Counted from the first letter of the stretch, positions 1 to 7,550 are shown. The stretch: DNA of 32,729 nt from Solirubrobacteraceae bacterium (GCA_017744415.1 JAGIBJ010000074.1:1-32729); one strand, 5' to 3'. The notes: generated by a model not told the origin, from the sequence alone. Made by a program: numbers and translations.

Positions 1-2
1 CG

Positions 3-1037
3 TCGATCCAGGGCACGTCGACCGCCTTCGCCACCGTGAAGACCGCCCAGGGCTTCAACGTTCCAGCGAAGACCGTGGCGACGATCGCCAAGACGAAGCT
101 CCCGAACCCCGTCCCGAACCCGCTCGTGCTCACCGCGACCGGCCAGACGCCGGCGCTCACGTTCGACGAGCCGGGCACCGAGACGATCGTCCTCGACAAG
201 CTCGCGATCAACCTCACCGCGCTCGACGCGTCGGATGAGCCGATCACCCTGCCCCCGGTGACGAAGGACATCGACGGCAACAAGGTCGGCGACTCGGACG
301 GTGATCCGAACACGTTCGACGTGTACTGCAAGCTGAACGCTGGCCAGGACACGACCCTCGGCAAGTTCGACATCGTCGGCGACGGCGAGACGCCGGCTCC
401 GACCCCGACCCCGGTCGGCTCGACCCCGACGCCGAAGCCGACCGCAACGCCGGTCGTGAGCACGCCGACCCCGACGCCGAAGCCGACCGCCACGCCCGGC
501 GGCCCGACGCCGACCCCGGTGCTGGCACGCCTGTCGTACACCGTCGTGGGCACGACCCAGATCAACACCCTGACCAAGGGCCCGGTGCCGATCACCGGTG
601 CGCTCAACGCGCAGCTGAACGTGGCGACCGGTGACTACACCGCCGACCTCACGCTCAACCCGACCCAGGGCCGACTGACCGTGATCGGGTTCCTGCCGGT
701 GACGGTCGGCATCACGATCGTGCCCTCGGGCCCGGTGAGCGGCAAGCTCGACGACGATCAGCTCACCGCGAACCTGAAGTTCCGCACGAAGCTGACGTCG
801 ATCAAGGTGTTCGGCGCGATCCCGATCGCAGGCGGCAACACCTGCCAGACGAAGCAGCTCTCGGAACTCGCGCTCAAGAGCACGGATTCGTTCGACCCGA
901 CCGGCACCGGCGGCACGATCGCCGGCTCCTACGCCCTGAGCGATCTCAACGGGTGCGGGCCGTTCAACGGCATCGTCTCCCCGTTCACCCAGGGCGGCGG
1001 CAACACCATCTCCCTCAAGGTGACGCCGAAGATCTGA
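3..1037 (+). CDS. Secreted protein, 5' end outside window (DUF6801-like domain, Pro-Thr linker, C-terminal beta domain)
   Basis: The reading frame is open to the left edge, so the start and any signal peptide lie outside the window. The first ~120 visible residues are rich in Thr, Pro and Asp with an alternating beta pattern and end in a Cys-containing stretch followed by GQDTTLGKFDIVG, which resembles the DUF6801 domain of exported actinobacterial proteins (family recall, not a search). A Pro-Thr linker (PTPTP, PKPTATP units, about residues 130-170) separates this from a C-terminal ~160-residue domain with two Cys and Gly-rich strands that I do not recognise. It probably acts outside the membrane or on the cell surface. 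A long perfect hairpin follows the stop. The protein that starts at 32350 has the same kind of linker. Function unknown. Confidence 0.8.
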   Translation, partial: SIQGTSTAFATVKTAQGFNVPAKTVATIAKTKLPNPVPNPLVLTATGQTPALTFDEPGTETIVLDKLAINLTALDASDEPITLPPVTKDIDGNKVGDSDGDPNTFDVYCKLNAGQDTTLGKFDIVGDGETPAPTPTPVGSTPTPKPTATPVVSTPTPTPKPTATPGGPTPTPVLARLSYTVVGTTQINTLTKGPVPITGALNAQLNVATGDYTADLTLNPTQGRLTVIGFLPVTVGITIVPSGPVSGKLDDDQLTANLKFRTKLTSIKVFGAIPIAGGNTCQTKQLSELALKSTDSFDPTGTGGTIAGSYALSDLNGCGPFNGIVSPFTQGGGNTISLKVTPKI

Positions 1038-1041
1038 CCAC

Positions 1042-1084
1042 GGATGGCTGGTTCCGCAGCCCCGCGCGGCGGAACCAGCCATCC
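1042..1084 (+). terminator. Long perfect hairpin after the secreted-protein gene
   Basis: GGATGGCTGGTTCCGC (1042-1057) pairs perfectly over 16 bp with its reverse complement at 1069-1084, around an 11-base loop. It begins four bases after the stop codon. There is no T-tract, so termination is inferred from position and stem strength. Confidence 0.7.
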
Positions 1085-1098
1085 AGCAGATCCATGGT

Positions 1099-1132
1099 GC
1101 GTCGCGGCCCCAATTGGGAGGGGCCGCGACGC
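1099..1132. terminator. Second perfect hairpin
   Basis: GCGTCGCGGCCCC (1099-1111) pairs perfectly over 13 bp with 1120-1132 around an 8-base loop. It lies 14 bases after the first hairpin. No T-tract. It could be a second terminator or a repeat element. Confidence 0.55.
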
Positions 1133-1154
1133 GACTCCGGCGAGCTGGCCCCCG

Positions 1155-1185
1155 CGGCTCGCCGGGAGGTGACGCCGGCGAGCCG
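1155..1185. repeat. Third inverted repeat in the same gap
   Basis: CGGCTCGCCGG (1155-1165) pairs over 11 bp with CCGGCGAGCCG (1175-1185) around a 9-base loop. It is the third strong stem within 145 bases. The rest of the gap (1186-1305) is GC-rich and shows no gene that I can support. Confidence 0.55.
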
Positions 1186-1305
1186 TTGGGGCGGCCGCCG
1201 GTCATGCGACGGCCGGTCGGTGATGAGTTCCTCCTCGGACTCAGCATCGGCCGGCCGTTTGTGTTCGGCACACGCCGACCGGGTTGCGCGGCGGAGCGCG
1301 CCGGA

Positions 1306-1311
1306 TAGGTT
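1306..1311 (+). promoter_or_regulatory. -10 hexamer TAGGTT, leaderless spacing
   Basis: TAGGTT ends six bases before the GTG at 1318. The same arrangement recurs in front of many genes in this window. No convincing -35 box was seen. Confidence 0.55.
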
Positions 1312-1317
1312 CGCGGC

Positions 1318-1869
1318 GTGGCGTACCGGTACGGAGCTCAGGGCGACGCGGAGCGAGCGGCCCGGCGGCGCCGGCGGTGGGAGATCGCGTTCGCGGTCGG
1401 TGCAGTGACGCTGCCGCTCCTGTTGGCGGTGCTCACCGTCGTACGCGGACGTGACATGCACTGGCATGCCCGCTGGCAGCTTGCCGAAGTGTCGGCCGAC
1501 GCGCGGACGCTCACGCTCGCTCGCGAGGCAAACCTCTGCTCGTCAAAGCCAGAGCAGCCGGTCGTGCGGGAAGCGCCGACTACGGTTCACATCGCGCTGC
1601 CGACCGTTCGTCACACGGGCTTCCTCGATGGCAGCGATGATTGCGCGGCGGTCTCCGGCACCGCGTACGTGCGGGTTCGTCTGGGACAGCCGCTCGGTCG
1701 GCGAACGCTCACGCAGCCCAGTGGCGGGACGCTCGCGGGGACGGCTGGCCTGAGCGTGCGACTCAGTCCGGGTGGGGTGGGGTGCGCCCGCCTGATCCGC
1801 ATTCCGCAGCGCGCGCCGGCGCTCGAGGTGCCCTGGGTGCAGGAGCGCCTCCGCGCGTGCCGGCGCTGA
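1318..1869 (+). CDS. Small membrane-anchored protein of unknown function
   Basis: The 183-residue product starts with a basic segment (RAARRRRRW, about residues 13-22), then one hydrophobic helix (AFAVGAVTLPLLLAVLTVV, about 25-43), then a ~140-residue domain with four Cys (in LCSS, DDCAAV, GCARL and RACRR). This gives a type II or signal-anchor protein with the C-terminal domain outside the membrane; the four Cys could form disulfides. The GTG start is chosen because a TAGGTT hexamer lies six bases upstream and because the frame gives a clean N-in anchor. It converges with the gene on the other strand, one base between the two stops. I do not recognise the family. Confidence 0.7.
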   Translation: MAYRYGAQGDAERAARRRRRWEIAFAVGAVTLPLLLAVLTVVRGRDMHWHARWQLAEVSADARTLTLAREANLCSSKPEQPVVREAPTTVHIALPTVRHTGFLDGSDDCAAVSGTAYVRVRLGQPLGRRTLTQPSGGTLAGTAGLSVRLSPGGVGCARLIRIPQRAPALEVPWVQERLRACRR

Positions 1870-1870
1870 C

Positions 1871-2875
1871 CTAGAAGTAGTCCTCGCCGCTCGGCGCTTC
1901 GGGCGTGGGTTGCTCCGGCAGGCGGGCCTCGCCTGGCTCGGTGACCGGCTTCGGCGGTGCGGGGGCTACGTGCGTCTCGCCGGCGGCCTTGCGCTCGGCG
2001 GCGGTGCGTGCCAGGTGGCGGTAGCGGGCGAGCAAGTGCTGGGCGTAGTGGGCGCCGACGGCGCGCGAGCCGGCCTCGTTGAAGTTGGAGCCGTTCGCGC
2101 CGCGGAGGGCCATCGTCTGGGGGATCGGCGGGGCGGCGACGACGGGCACGTCGAGGTCGTGGAGCACGGGCATGCACTCGTCGACGAGGCGCTGGGCGAT
2201 GTCGCGGCGCCAGAAGCCCTCGAGCACCGGGTCGTTCATCTCCCAGAACTCGATCGGCACGCCGGGCCACACGCGGCGCAGCATCGTCACGAACTCGCTC
2301 AGGCCGGGCTCGGCGGGATGCCACGGGGCGGGGCGGCCGATGAGCCGGAGGATCGGATCCATGATCCGCCACATCGGGCGCATCAGCGGGCCGAGGCGCC
2401 GGCCGAAGTTCTCGCGCGCGAGGAACGACCAGATGTTGAACCCGAACACGTGCCGCATCGCCGGGTAGCCGCCCGTCTGGATGATGATCACGTCGGGTCG
2501 GCCCCGGCGTCGGCGCCGGCGTTTCACGGCCGTCGCCTCATCGGGGAAGTCCTCGAAGTGCCAGACGAAGAGGTTCTGGAACGCGAGGTGCACGCCGGCC
2601 TGATCGAGGTCGTCGGCCATGTATCGCGGCCAGCCGACGGGCGCCGCGAGCGTGTGCGCGTGCTCGGTCTCGCGGAAGTCGCAGGCGCCGAAGCGCAGCA
2701 CGTCGAGGTAGGGCACGTCGTCCTCCTCGGGGCGCTCGAGCACCCAGAGGGCCGCGGCATCGCGCGGCATGTCGAACGCCAGCTTCTTGATCGGCTTCAG
2801 CAGCGCCTTGATCGGCGCCGGCAAGGCTTTGGCACGCTCCAGCGAGCGCGCGGCAGTTTCGACGTCGTCACTCAT
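1871..2875 (-). CDS. SGNH-hydrolase-like protein, catalytic residues not evident
   Basis: The 334-residue soluble protein has parallel alpha/beta character. A strand DVIIIQTGG (about residues 127-135) sits where SGNH enzymes carry block III, and NFNEAGSRAVGAHYAQHL near residues 264-282 resembles the C-terminal block V helix. The block I segment reads LRFGACDF rather than GDS, and the block V Asp-x-x-His is replaced by Asn-Phe-Asn, so the usual Ser/Asp/His triad is not visible. The family call is therefore tentative, and the protein may be non-catalytic or a diverged acyl-transfer/esterase relative. The C-terminal ~45 residues are Pro/Glu-rich and look disordered. It lies downstream of the Wzz-type gene on the same strand (154 bases apart), which suggests a role in surface polysaccharide. 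TATAAC nine bases upstream of the ATG is a possible -10. Confidence 0.6.
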   Translation of the reverse strand: MSDDVETAARSLERAKALPAPIKALLKPIKKLAFDMPRDAAALWVLERPEEDDVPYLDVLRFGACDFRETEHAHTLAAPVGWPRYMADDLDQAGVHLAFQNLFVWHFEDFPDEATAVKRRRRRRGRPDVIIIQTGGYPAMRHVFGFNIWSFLARENFGRRLGPLMRPMWRIMDPILRLIGRPAPWHPAEPGLSEFVTMLRRVWPGVPIEFWEMNDPVLEGFWRRDIAQRLVDECMPVLHDLDVPVVAAPPIPQTMALRGANGSNFNEAGSRAVGAHYAQHLLARYRHLARTAAERKAAGETHVAPAPPKPVTEPGEARLPEQPTPEAPSGEDYF

Positions 2876-3029
2876 CTATCAACGGTTATATCCGGGACAA
2901 CACTTCGTGCCGTGGATGTGCGTGTCGTGTGGATGAGCTGGAGCGCCCGGTGAGCCGATATGGCGGCCGCCCGTGAGGATCGCCGAGTGGTTCAGATCGC
3001 CGCGCGGCGCGTGCAGACGCGGTACGAAG

Positions 3030-4529
3030 TTAGCCTTCGGCCGATCCGAAGCCGGTGGCGATGGTGCCGGCGATCGGGACGCCGATCTGGCGGGCGAGGT
3101 CGCGCAGGCGGGTGAGCGAGGGGCGCTCGGTCTTGCCGGCGGCGACGACCGAGACGGCGGTGTCGGCGGCGCGGAGCAGCACGACGCCGGCGGCGTGACG
3201 GTCGGGGGTGGGGCTGGCGATCACGAGGCGGTCGTAGCGCTGCAGCGCCCAGCTGCGCAGGGCGGCGACGCGGTCGTCACGGAGTTCCTCCTCGGAGACC
3301 GCGAGGCGGTGCAGCGTGCCGTCGCCGCCGTCCTCCTCTTCGAGGGCGCCGGCGCCATCGGCGGCACCGTCGAGCAGGCGCTGCACGCGGTCCCAGGTCG
3401 GCTCGGCCGTCGGGGTGACCAGGAGGACGGTGAAGGGCGTGCGGGCGAGTGCGCCGGCGACCTGCAGTGCGACGGCCTTGCCGTCGGTCCCGTCGTCGGA
3501 GGCGACGATCGCGATCGCGCGGGCATCACGGCTCACCGGGTTGAGACGCAGCTGGGCGGCGGCCACGCGGGCCGACTCCGCCTCGACGGGCCGCAGCCGC
3601 GAGAACGGCATGCGCTCACGTTCGCTGGTCGCGAGCGACGCGGGCGCACGCACCAGGATCGGAGCGCCGAGCAGCGACTCGGCCGTCGCCTCTGCGCGCA
3701 CCTTCGTGTCGCGGCCGGCGATGAGGAATGCGAGGGCCGTGCCGACGACGCCGCCGGCGATGAGGCCGACGAGCACGAACAGCAGCGGCGGCAGGCCCGA
3801 GGGCGACGTGGGCACGTCGGCCTGGCGGGCGAAGCTCACGCTCTGGCTCTGGAGGCGCTTGAGGATGGTGACCTGCTGGAGCTTGGACTCCACCGTCGTG
3901 AGCTCGGCCGACGGCTGGATCGAGAGGGCGCGCTCGGCGACGTCGCGGTCCTTCGCGGAGAGACCGCTGAGTGCGTCCTCCTGCTGCTGCTGGAGCTCGG
4001 CGCGGCGGCGGCGCAGCTGGGCCTCGATCTCCGTCATCCGGTCGTAGTCGGACTTGGTGATGATGTCGATGTAGGCCTGCACGTAGGCGTTGGCGATCTT
4101 CTGCGCGTTGAACGGGCGCGAGTCCTTCGCCGTCACGCTGATCAGGAAGGTCTTGGTGTCGATCCCCACGTCGACCTTCTTGTCGAGCTCGGTCGGGGTG
4201 AGCGACGGGCTGCCGCTCAGCAGGCCGACGGCGGCGCGGGCCGTGCGGAGCTGGTCCATGTTGGCCACGGTCTCGGCGATCACGAGGTTGTTGTTGGAGC
4301 TGTCGGAGGTGAGGCCGAGCACCTGCTGATCGAGGTTCTGCGAGCCGATCTTCACGAGCGCCTGGGCCGAGTACTCACGGCCGCTGGTGACCGCGTAACC
4401 GGCGATCGCGAACAGCAGCGCGAGCAGCGTCGGCAGCCAGATCAGCTTGCGGACGACCGCGAGCGTGTCGAGCGCAGCGGTGGAGTTCCCGGACGACGGG
4501 GGTTCAGGCGTAGCCGGGACATCGCTCAT
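3030..4529 (-). CDS. Wzz/chain-length-determinant protein fused to a degenerate BY-kinase-like domain
   Basis: The 499-residue product has the polysaccharide co-polymerase plan: first transmembrane helix about residues 29-48, a periplasmic/extracytoplasmic part with a long Gln/Arg-rich coiled coil (about 160-230), a second helix about 246-271, then a ~225-residue cytoplasmic domain laid out like the CpsD/Wzc tyrosine kinase. Such proteins set chain length and export of capsule or exopolysaccharide. The kinase domain looks inactive: the P-loop position reads ASDDGTDGKAV (about 343-353) without the GKS/T, and the Walker A' strand reads VLLVTPTAEP without Asp. There is no Tyr-rich tail. It may keep only a structural or regulatory role. 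A 7-bp inverted repeat abuts its start codon. Confidence 0.85.
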   Translation of the reverse strand: MSDVPATPEPPSSGNSTAALDTLAVVRKLIWLPTLLALLFAIAGYAVTSGREYSAQALVKIGSQNLDQQVLGLTSDSSNNNLVIAETVANMDQLRTARAAVGLLSGSPSLTPTELDKKVDVGIDTKTFLISVTAKDSRPFNAQKIANAYVQAYIDIITKSDYDRMTEIEAQLRRRRAELQQQQEDALSGLSAKDRDVAERALSIQPSAELTTVESKLQQVTILKRLQSQSVSFARQADVPTSPSGLPPLLFVLVGLIAGGVVGTALAFLIAGRDTKVRAEATAESLLGAPILVRAPASLATSERERMPFSRLRPVEAESARVAAAQLRLNPVSRDARAIAIVASDDGTDGKAVALQVAGALARTPFTVLLVTPTAEPTWDRVQRLLDGAADGAGALEEEDGGDGTLHRLAVSEEELRDDRVAALRSWALQRYDRLVIASPTPDRHAAGVVLLRAADTAVSVVAAGKTERPSLTRLRDLARQIGVPIAGTIATGFGSAEG

Positions 4530-4533
4530 GAAG

Positions 4534-4553
4534 GCCGTATCGTGCCATACGGC
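4534..4553 (-). promoter_or_regulatory. Inverted repeat directly in front of the wzz-like start
   Basis: GCCGTAT (4534-4540) and ATACGGC (4547-4553) form a 7-6-7 inverted repeat that begins four bases upstream of the minus-strand ATG at 4529. It could be an operator or a 5'-UTR hairpin that covers the start region. Confidence 0.4.
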
Positions 4554-4672
4554 ACAGTCGCCACGTGCCGGTGAACGTGCGCGCCCGCGCGTGAGCGGTG
4601 ACTCAGCCGCGGCGGCGCCCGCACGCAGGGGGTTTGCAGCGCACCGGATCCCGGCCCTGCAGGCCTCGGCGT

Positions 4673-4780
4673 GACGTTTTCGTTTGGGGTTGAGACGGAA
4701 ACGTCATTGGCCAGTGGGGTGCGGCGTGTTGGGCGCGCCCTGCGTGTGACGTTTTCGTCCGGGGTTGGAACGGGAACGTC
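4673..4780. repeat. Palindromic repeat family A, two tandem copies
   Basis: Copy 1: GACGTTTTCGT (4673-4683) pairs with ACGGAAACGTC (4695-4705). Copy 2: GACGTTTTCG (4748-4757) pairs with CGGGAACGTC (4771-4780). The copies share the GTGACGTTTTCGT start and a GGGGTTG loop and lie 75 bases apart in the divergent gap between the wzz-like gene and fpg. A related half-element occurs at 28099-28118. The rest of the 4530-4809 gap holds no gene I can support. Confidence 0.75.
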
Positions 4781-4809
4781 CCTGGCTAGGCGATGCGAGG
4801 TGCCGGCGC

Positions 4810-4815
4810 TAGGGT
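4810..4815 (+). promoter_or_regulatory. -10 hexamer TAGGGT, leaderless spacing
   Basis: TAGGGT ends seven bases before the ATG at 4823, which is also the start demanded by the MPELPEVE N-terminus. This makes it one of the firmest examples of the arrangement. Confidence 0.65.
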
Positions 4816-4822
4816 CGGGCGC

Positions 4823-5827
4823 ATGCCGGAGCTGCCGGAGGTGGAGATCGTTGCGCGCCGTGCGACCGCGGCGCTCGCGGGCCGTGAGATCGCGTCGATC
4901 ATGGTGCCCGGGCTCAACGCGCTGCGCTCGCTCGATCCGCCGCCGGATGCCCTCGTCGGCAGCCGCGTGACCGCGATGCGCCGCCGCGGCAAGCTGCTCC
5001 TGCTCGACACCGACGGCGACGTCCTCCTCCTCATCCACCTCATGACCGGCGGCGGCATGACGTGGAAGGCCGGCAAGGTGAATCCGCGCGACCGGGCGAT
5101 GCGCGTGATCATCCGCTTCGCCGACGACGGCGAGCCGCTGCGCATCCGCGAGCGGGGCACCCGTCAGGCGATGTGGCTGCGCGCGATCCGCCGCGAGCAG
5201 CTCCACGGTGAGGGCGCCGAGATCAAGGAGCTCGCGAAGCTCGGGCCTGAGGCGTGGTGGCCCGATGGCGACGAAGCCCGTCTGCCCGCCGAGTCCGGCA
5301 CGGTCGTCGATCACGCCGATGTCGCCGATGGCGTCCCGATGGCCGCCACGATCGGCGCGCCCGTCGACGATGCCGAGGCCCCGGCCGAGCAGATCGCCGC
5401 CGCCCTCGACACCGCCCGCCCGCTCAACGCCATGCTCCGCGATCAGCGCGTGCTCGCCGGCGTCGGCCGCACCTGGAGCGACGAGATCCTCTGGGCCGCC
5501 AAGCTCTCGCCCTACGCCCGCGGCAACAGCCTCACTCCCGACGAGCGCCGCGCCCTCGTCCACACCATGCGCGACGTACTCGCCGAGGCCCTCGCCCACT
5601 ACGAGGCCAAGGTGCCCGCAGAGCCGCCCGAGAAGCTCACCAAGCCCGTCAAGGTCCACGGCAAGGCCGGCGAGCCCTGCCCCAGCTGCGGCACCAAGCT
5701 CCGCGCCGTCCACTTCGAGTCGCACACCATCGTCTACTGCCCCACCGAGCAGACGGGCGGCAAGCCCCTCAAGGACCGGCGCCTCTCGCGCCTCGGCATC
5801 GAGGACGTGGTGGAGGACGAGGACTAG
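4823..5827 (+). CDS. Fpg/Nei family DNA glycosylase/AP lyase
   Basis: The start is fixed by MPELPEVE: Pro2 is the family nucleophile, Glu3 and Glu6 the conserved acids, and Lys57 in RRRGK is the beta-hairpin lysine. The H2TH region is LNAMLRDQRVLAGVGRTWSDE (about 201-221). The enzyme would excise oxidised bases from DNA and cut the abasic site. It is 334 residues against about 270 for Fpg; the extra length is an acidic insertion about residues 145-190. The zinc finger has Cys286, Cys289 and Cys306, but the fourth ligand position is Glu309 (CPTEQ instead of CPxCQ). The usual Asn of GxGN is Arg216, and the finger Arg is replaced. It is probably a distinct actinobacterial subfamily whose substrate cannot be told from sequence. 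Confidence 0.93.
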   Translation: MPELPEVEIVARRATAALAGREIASIMVPGLNALRSLDPPPDALVGSRVTAMRRRGKLLLLDTDGDVLLLIHLMTGGGMTWKAGKVNPRDRAMRVIIRFADDGEPLRIRERGTRQAMWLRAIRREQLHGEGAEIKELAKLGPEAWWPDGDEARLPAESGTVVDHADVADGVPMAATIGAPVDDAEAPAEQIAAALDTARPLNAMLRDQRVLAGVGRTWSDEILWAAKLSPYARGNSLTPDERRALVHTMRDVLAEALAHYEAKVPAEPPEKLTKPVKVHGKAGEPCPSCGTKLRAVHFESHTIVYCPTEQTGGKPLKDRRLSRLGIEDVVEDED

Positions 5828-5909
5828 GTCGTTGCATCACCACCGTCTCGGCACGGCAAGTTCGCCGTAAATTACGACCCCAGTACTCGCCCGCCGGGCA
5901 CAGCCAATT

Positions 5910-5915
5910 TACGAT
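5910..5915 (+). promoter_or_regulatory. -10 hexamer TACGAT, leaderless spacing
   Basis: TACGAT ends six bases before the ATG at 5922. Confidence 0.5.
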
Positions 5916-5921
5916 CCAAGC

Positions 5922-6998
5922 ATGGGTCTCCTGCTGATGCCAGCTCGGATCTCGGTGCCCCGTCGAATGCAGCTCTTCGGCATCTCGTCGATGCTGCTCC
6001 CATGGTGCGCCCCGGCTTACCTCGCGCTTCACGGAGAGACCGACGAAGGTGACACTGGCCTAACCATCGCGGCCGAAGTGCCAATCCAATGGATGACGGG
6101 CTTTGAGCGGTTCACCAAGTCTGATCTCGAGGTGCTCCATGTCCGGCGGTTTAACACCGATATCGCGCTGTCGCATGGGTTCTTTCAGTTCGGCCCGCTA
6201 GAGCCGGGTGGTGACCCTCCGGACATCGTCGCGGCGACAGGCAGTGGACCAGTCGGTGTCGAGGCGACGGTGCTCACCGTGCCTGGGCGGCGCGGCGCGC
6301 ATGCATTGTTCTCGGCGGTCCGCAGGCGTTTGGGTGACTTTGAGCCGGCGCATTTCATCGCCCTGCGCGGACATACGGTCTACGTCGACTTCGCCGACGC
6401 TGCGAACGCGTTGCCTTTCGAAGGTCGGGACGTGGCGGCAGCCGACGAGCTGCTCACCGAGCTAGCCCGGTTCAGCCCAGACCCGAAGGACCTCGTGACG
6501 TCGGATCACGTTCCTGAACAGATCACGGTTCCCACGGTGGGCCAGACAGCGAGAGGCGCAACCTTCTGGGCCGTCCCCTTCCTGGGCGCCGCTCCAGCTT
6601 CGCTCCTGTTCACGCAGTTCGGCTTCGAGCTTGGGCTGAGCCACTGTTCGTTTGTCAGCGTCGACGACATTTGGGACGAGATCGAGCGGCGGATCAAGGA
6701 TCACGACAAGCCGGGAGTTGACCTGCTTCTCATCACTGCCAGCGGGCCCACCAGGGCCGGCGTCATCTTTCCTGCGGAGCAGGCTGTTGCGCAACTGGCG
6801 GTGGAGAACGTTCGTGTGATGCGCCGGCGCGTAGAGCACATCAAGGAGGTGGTGCTTCACGACTGGGTGTCTGGGACTGCGTGGAAGATCTACCCCGAGT
6901 TCGCGAGACTTTTCGGACCGCTGTACCAGTCACTTGCCCCAGCGTCGCATCAGATCACCGACGTGACGCAGCGGCCGGCCGACGACGGGGATGGATAG
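5922..6998 (+). CDS. Orphan protein with a possible PD-(D/E)xK-like core, lower GC than neighbours
   Basis: The 358-residue soluble protein has no family I can name. Around residues 99-120 it reads PPDIVAATGSGPVGVEATV: a Pro-Asp followed, 12 residues later, by Val-Glu-Ala-Thr. This resembles the D...E-x-T/K core of restriction-endonuclease-fold domains in which the last Lys is replaced; it is a pattern match only. The region has clearly lower GC (about 55-58 % in lines I counted, against about 70 % in flanking genes) and more A/T-ending codons, which suggests recent acquisition. It has its own TACGAT promoter six bases before the ATG and no co-directional partner nearer than 56 bases (bcp, which has its own promoter). 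It could be a defence or mobile-element cargo gene, or simply an unstudied orphan. Confidence 0.7.
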   Translation: MGLLLMPARISVPRRMQLFGISSMLLPWCAPAYLALHGETDEGDTGLTIAAEVPIQWMTGFERFTKSDLEVLHVRRFNTDIALSHGFFQFGPLEPGGDPPDIVAATGSGPVGVEATVLTVPGRRGAHALFSAVRRRLGDFEPAHFIALRGHTVYVDFADAANALPFEGRDVAAADELLTELARFSPDPKDLVTSDHVPEQITVPTVGQTARGATFWAVPFLGAAPASLLFTQFGFELGLSHCSFVSVDDIWDEIERRIKDHDKPGVDLLLITASGPTRAGVIFPAEQAVAQLAVENVRVMRRRVEHIKEVVLHDWVSGTAWKIYPEFARLFGPLYQSLAPASHQITDVTQRPADDGDG

Positions 6999-7041
6999 CG
7001 CACGCGCACTGGGCGGCCGATCCGTCCACAGCTCAGCCTCG

Positions 7042-7047
7042 TAGGCT
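7042..7047 (+). promoter_or_regulatory. -10 hexamer TAGGCT, leaderless spacing
   Basis: TAGGCT ends seven bases before the ATG at 7055. Confidence 0.6.
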
Positions 7048-7054
7048 CCGCACC

Positions 7055-7540
7055 ATGGCTGAGCTTCTCGAGGCGGGGCAGCCCGCTCCCGACTTCACCC
7101 TTCCCGATGCTGACGGCGCCGACGTGACGCTGAGCGCGAGCGCCGGCAGCTGGCGGGTCGTCTACTTCTATCCCAAGGCCGATACGCCGGGCTGCACCAC
7201 GCAGGCGTGCGGGATCCGCGACCACCAGGCCGACTACGCCGAGCGTGGCGTCGTGGTCTACGGCATCTCGCCGGATCCGGTGAAGGCGGTGAAGAAGTTC
7301 CACGACAAGCAGGACCTCAACTTCACGCTCCTCGCCGACGAGGACCACGCCGTCTGCGAGCAGTACGGCACCTGGCAGGAGAAGTCGATGTACGGCAAGA
7401 CCTACTGGGGCGCCACCCGCTCCACGTTCATCGTCGACCCCGAGGGTCAGATCGCCTTCGTGATCCCCAAGGCGAGCCCGAAGACGCACGACGAGGTCGT
7501 ACTCGCGAAGCTCGACGAGCTGGCCGGCGCCGCCGCCTGA
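7055..7540 (+). CDS. bcp: Thioredoxin-dependent peroxiredoxin, Bcp/PrxQ type
   Basis: The 161-residue product reduces hydrogen peroxide and organic hydroperoxides in the cytoplasm with electrons from thioredoxin. FYPKADTPGCTTQACGIRD carries the peroxidatic Cys47 in the T-P-G-C motif and a resolving Cys52 five residues later, the atypical 2-Cys pattern of PrxQ; the conserved active-site Arg is in GATRSTFIVD. Length and motif spacing are normal for the family. The ATG is chosen because it matches the family N-terminus (LLEAGQPAPDFTLPD) and follows TAGGCT by seven bases. It stands alone, with palindromic repeats directly after its stop. Confidence 0.95.
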   Translation: MAELLEAGQPAPDFTLPDADGADVTLSASAGSWRVVYFYPKADTPGCTTQACGIRDHQADYAERGVVVYGISPDPVKAVKKFHDKQDLNFTLLADEDHAVCEQYGTWQEKSMYGKTYWGATRSTFIVDPEGQIAFVIPKASPKTHDEVVLAKLDELAGAAA

Positions 7541-7550
7541 AGCAGGCACA

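Noticed and set aside
1015..1467. Minus-strand frame across the three hairpins
   Set aside because: It reads through inverted repeats and shows only Arg/Pro/Ser-rich sequence with no promoter or Shine-Dalgarno.
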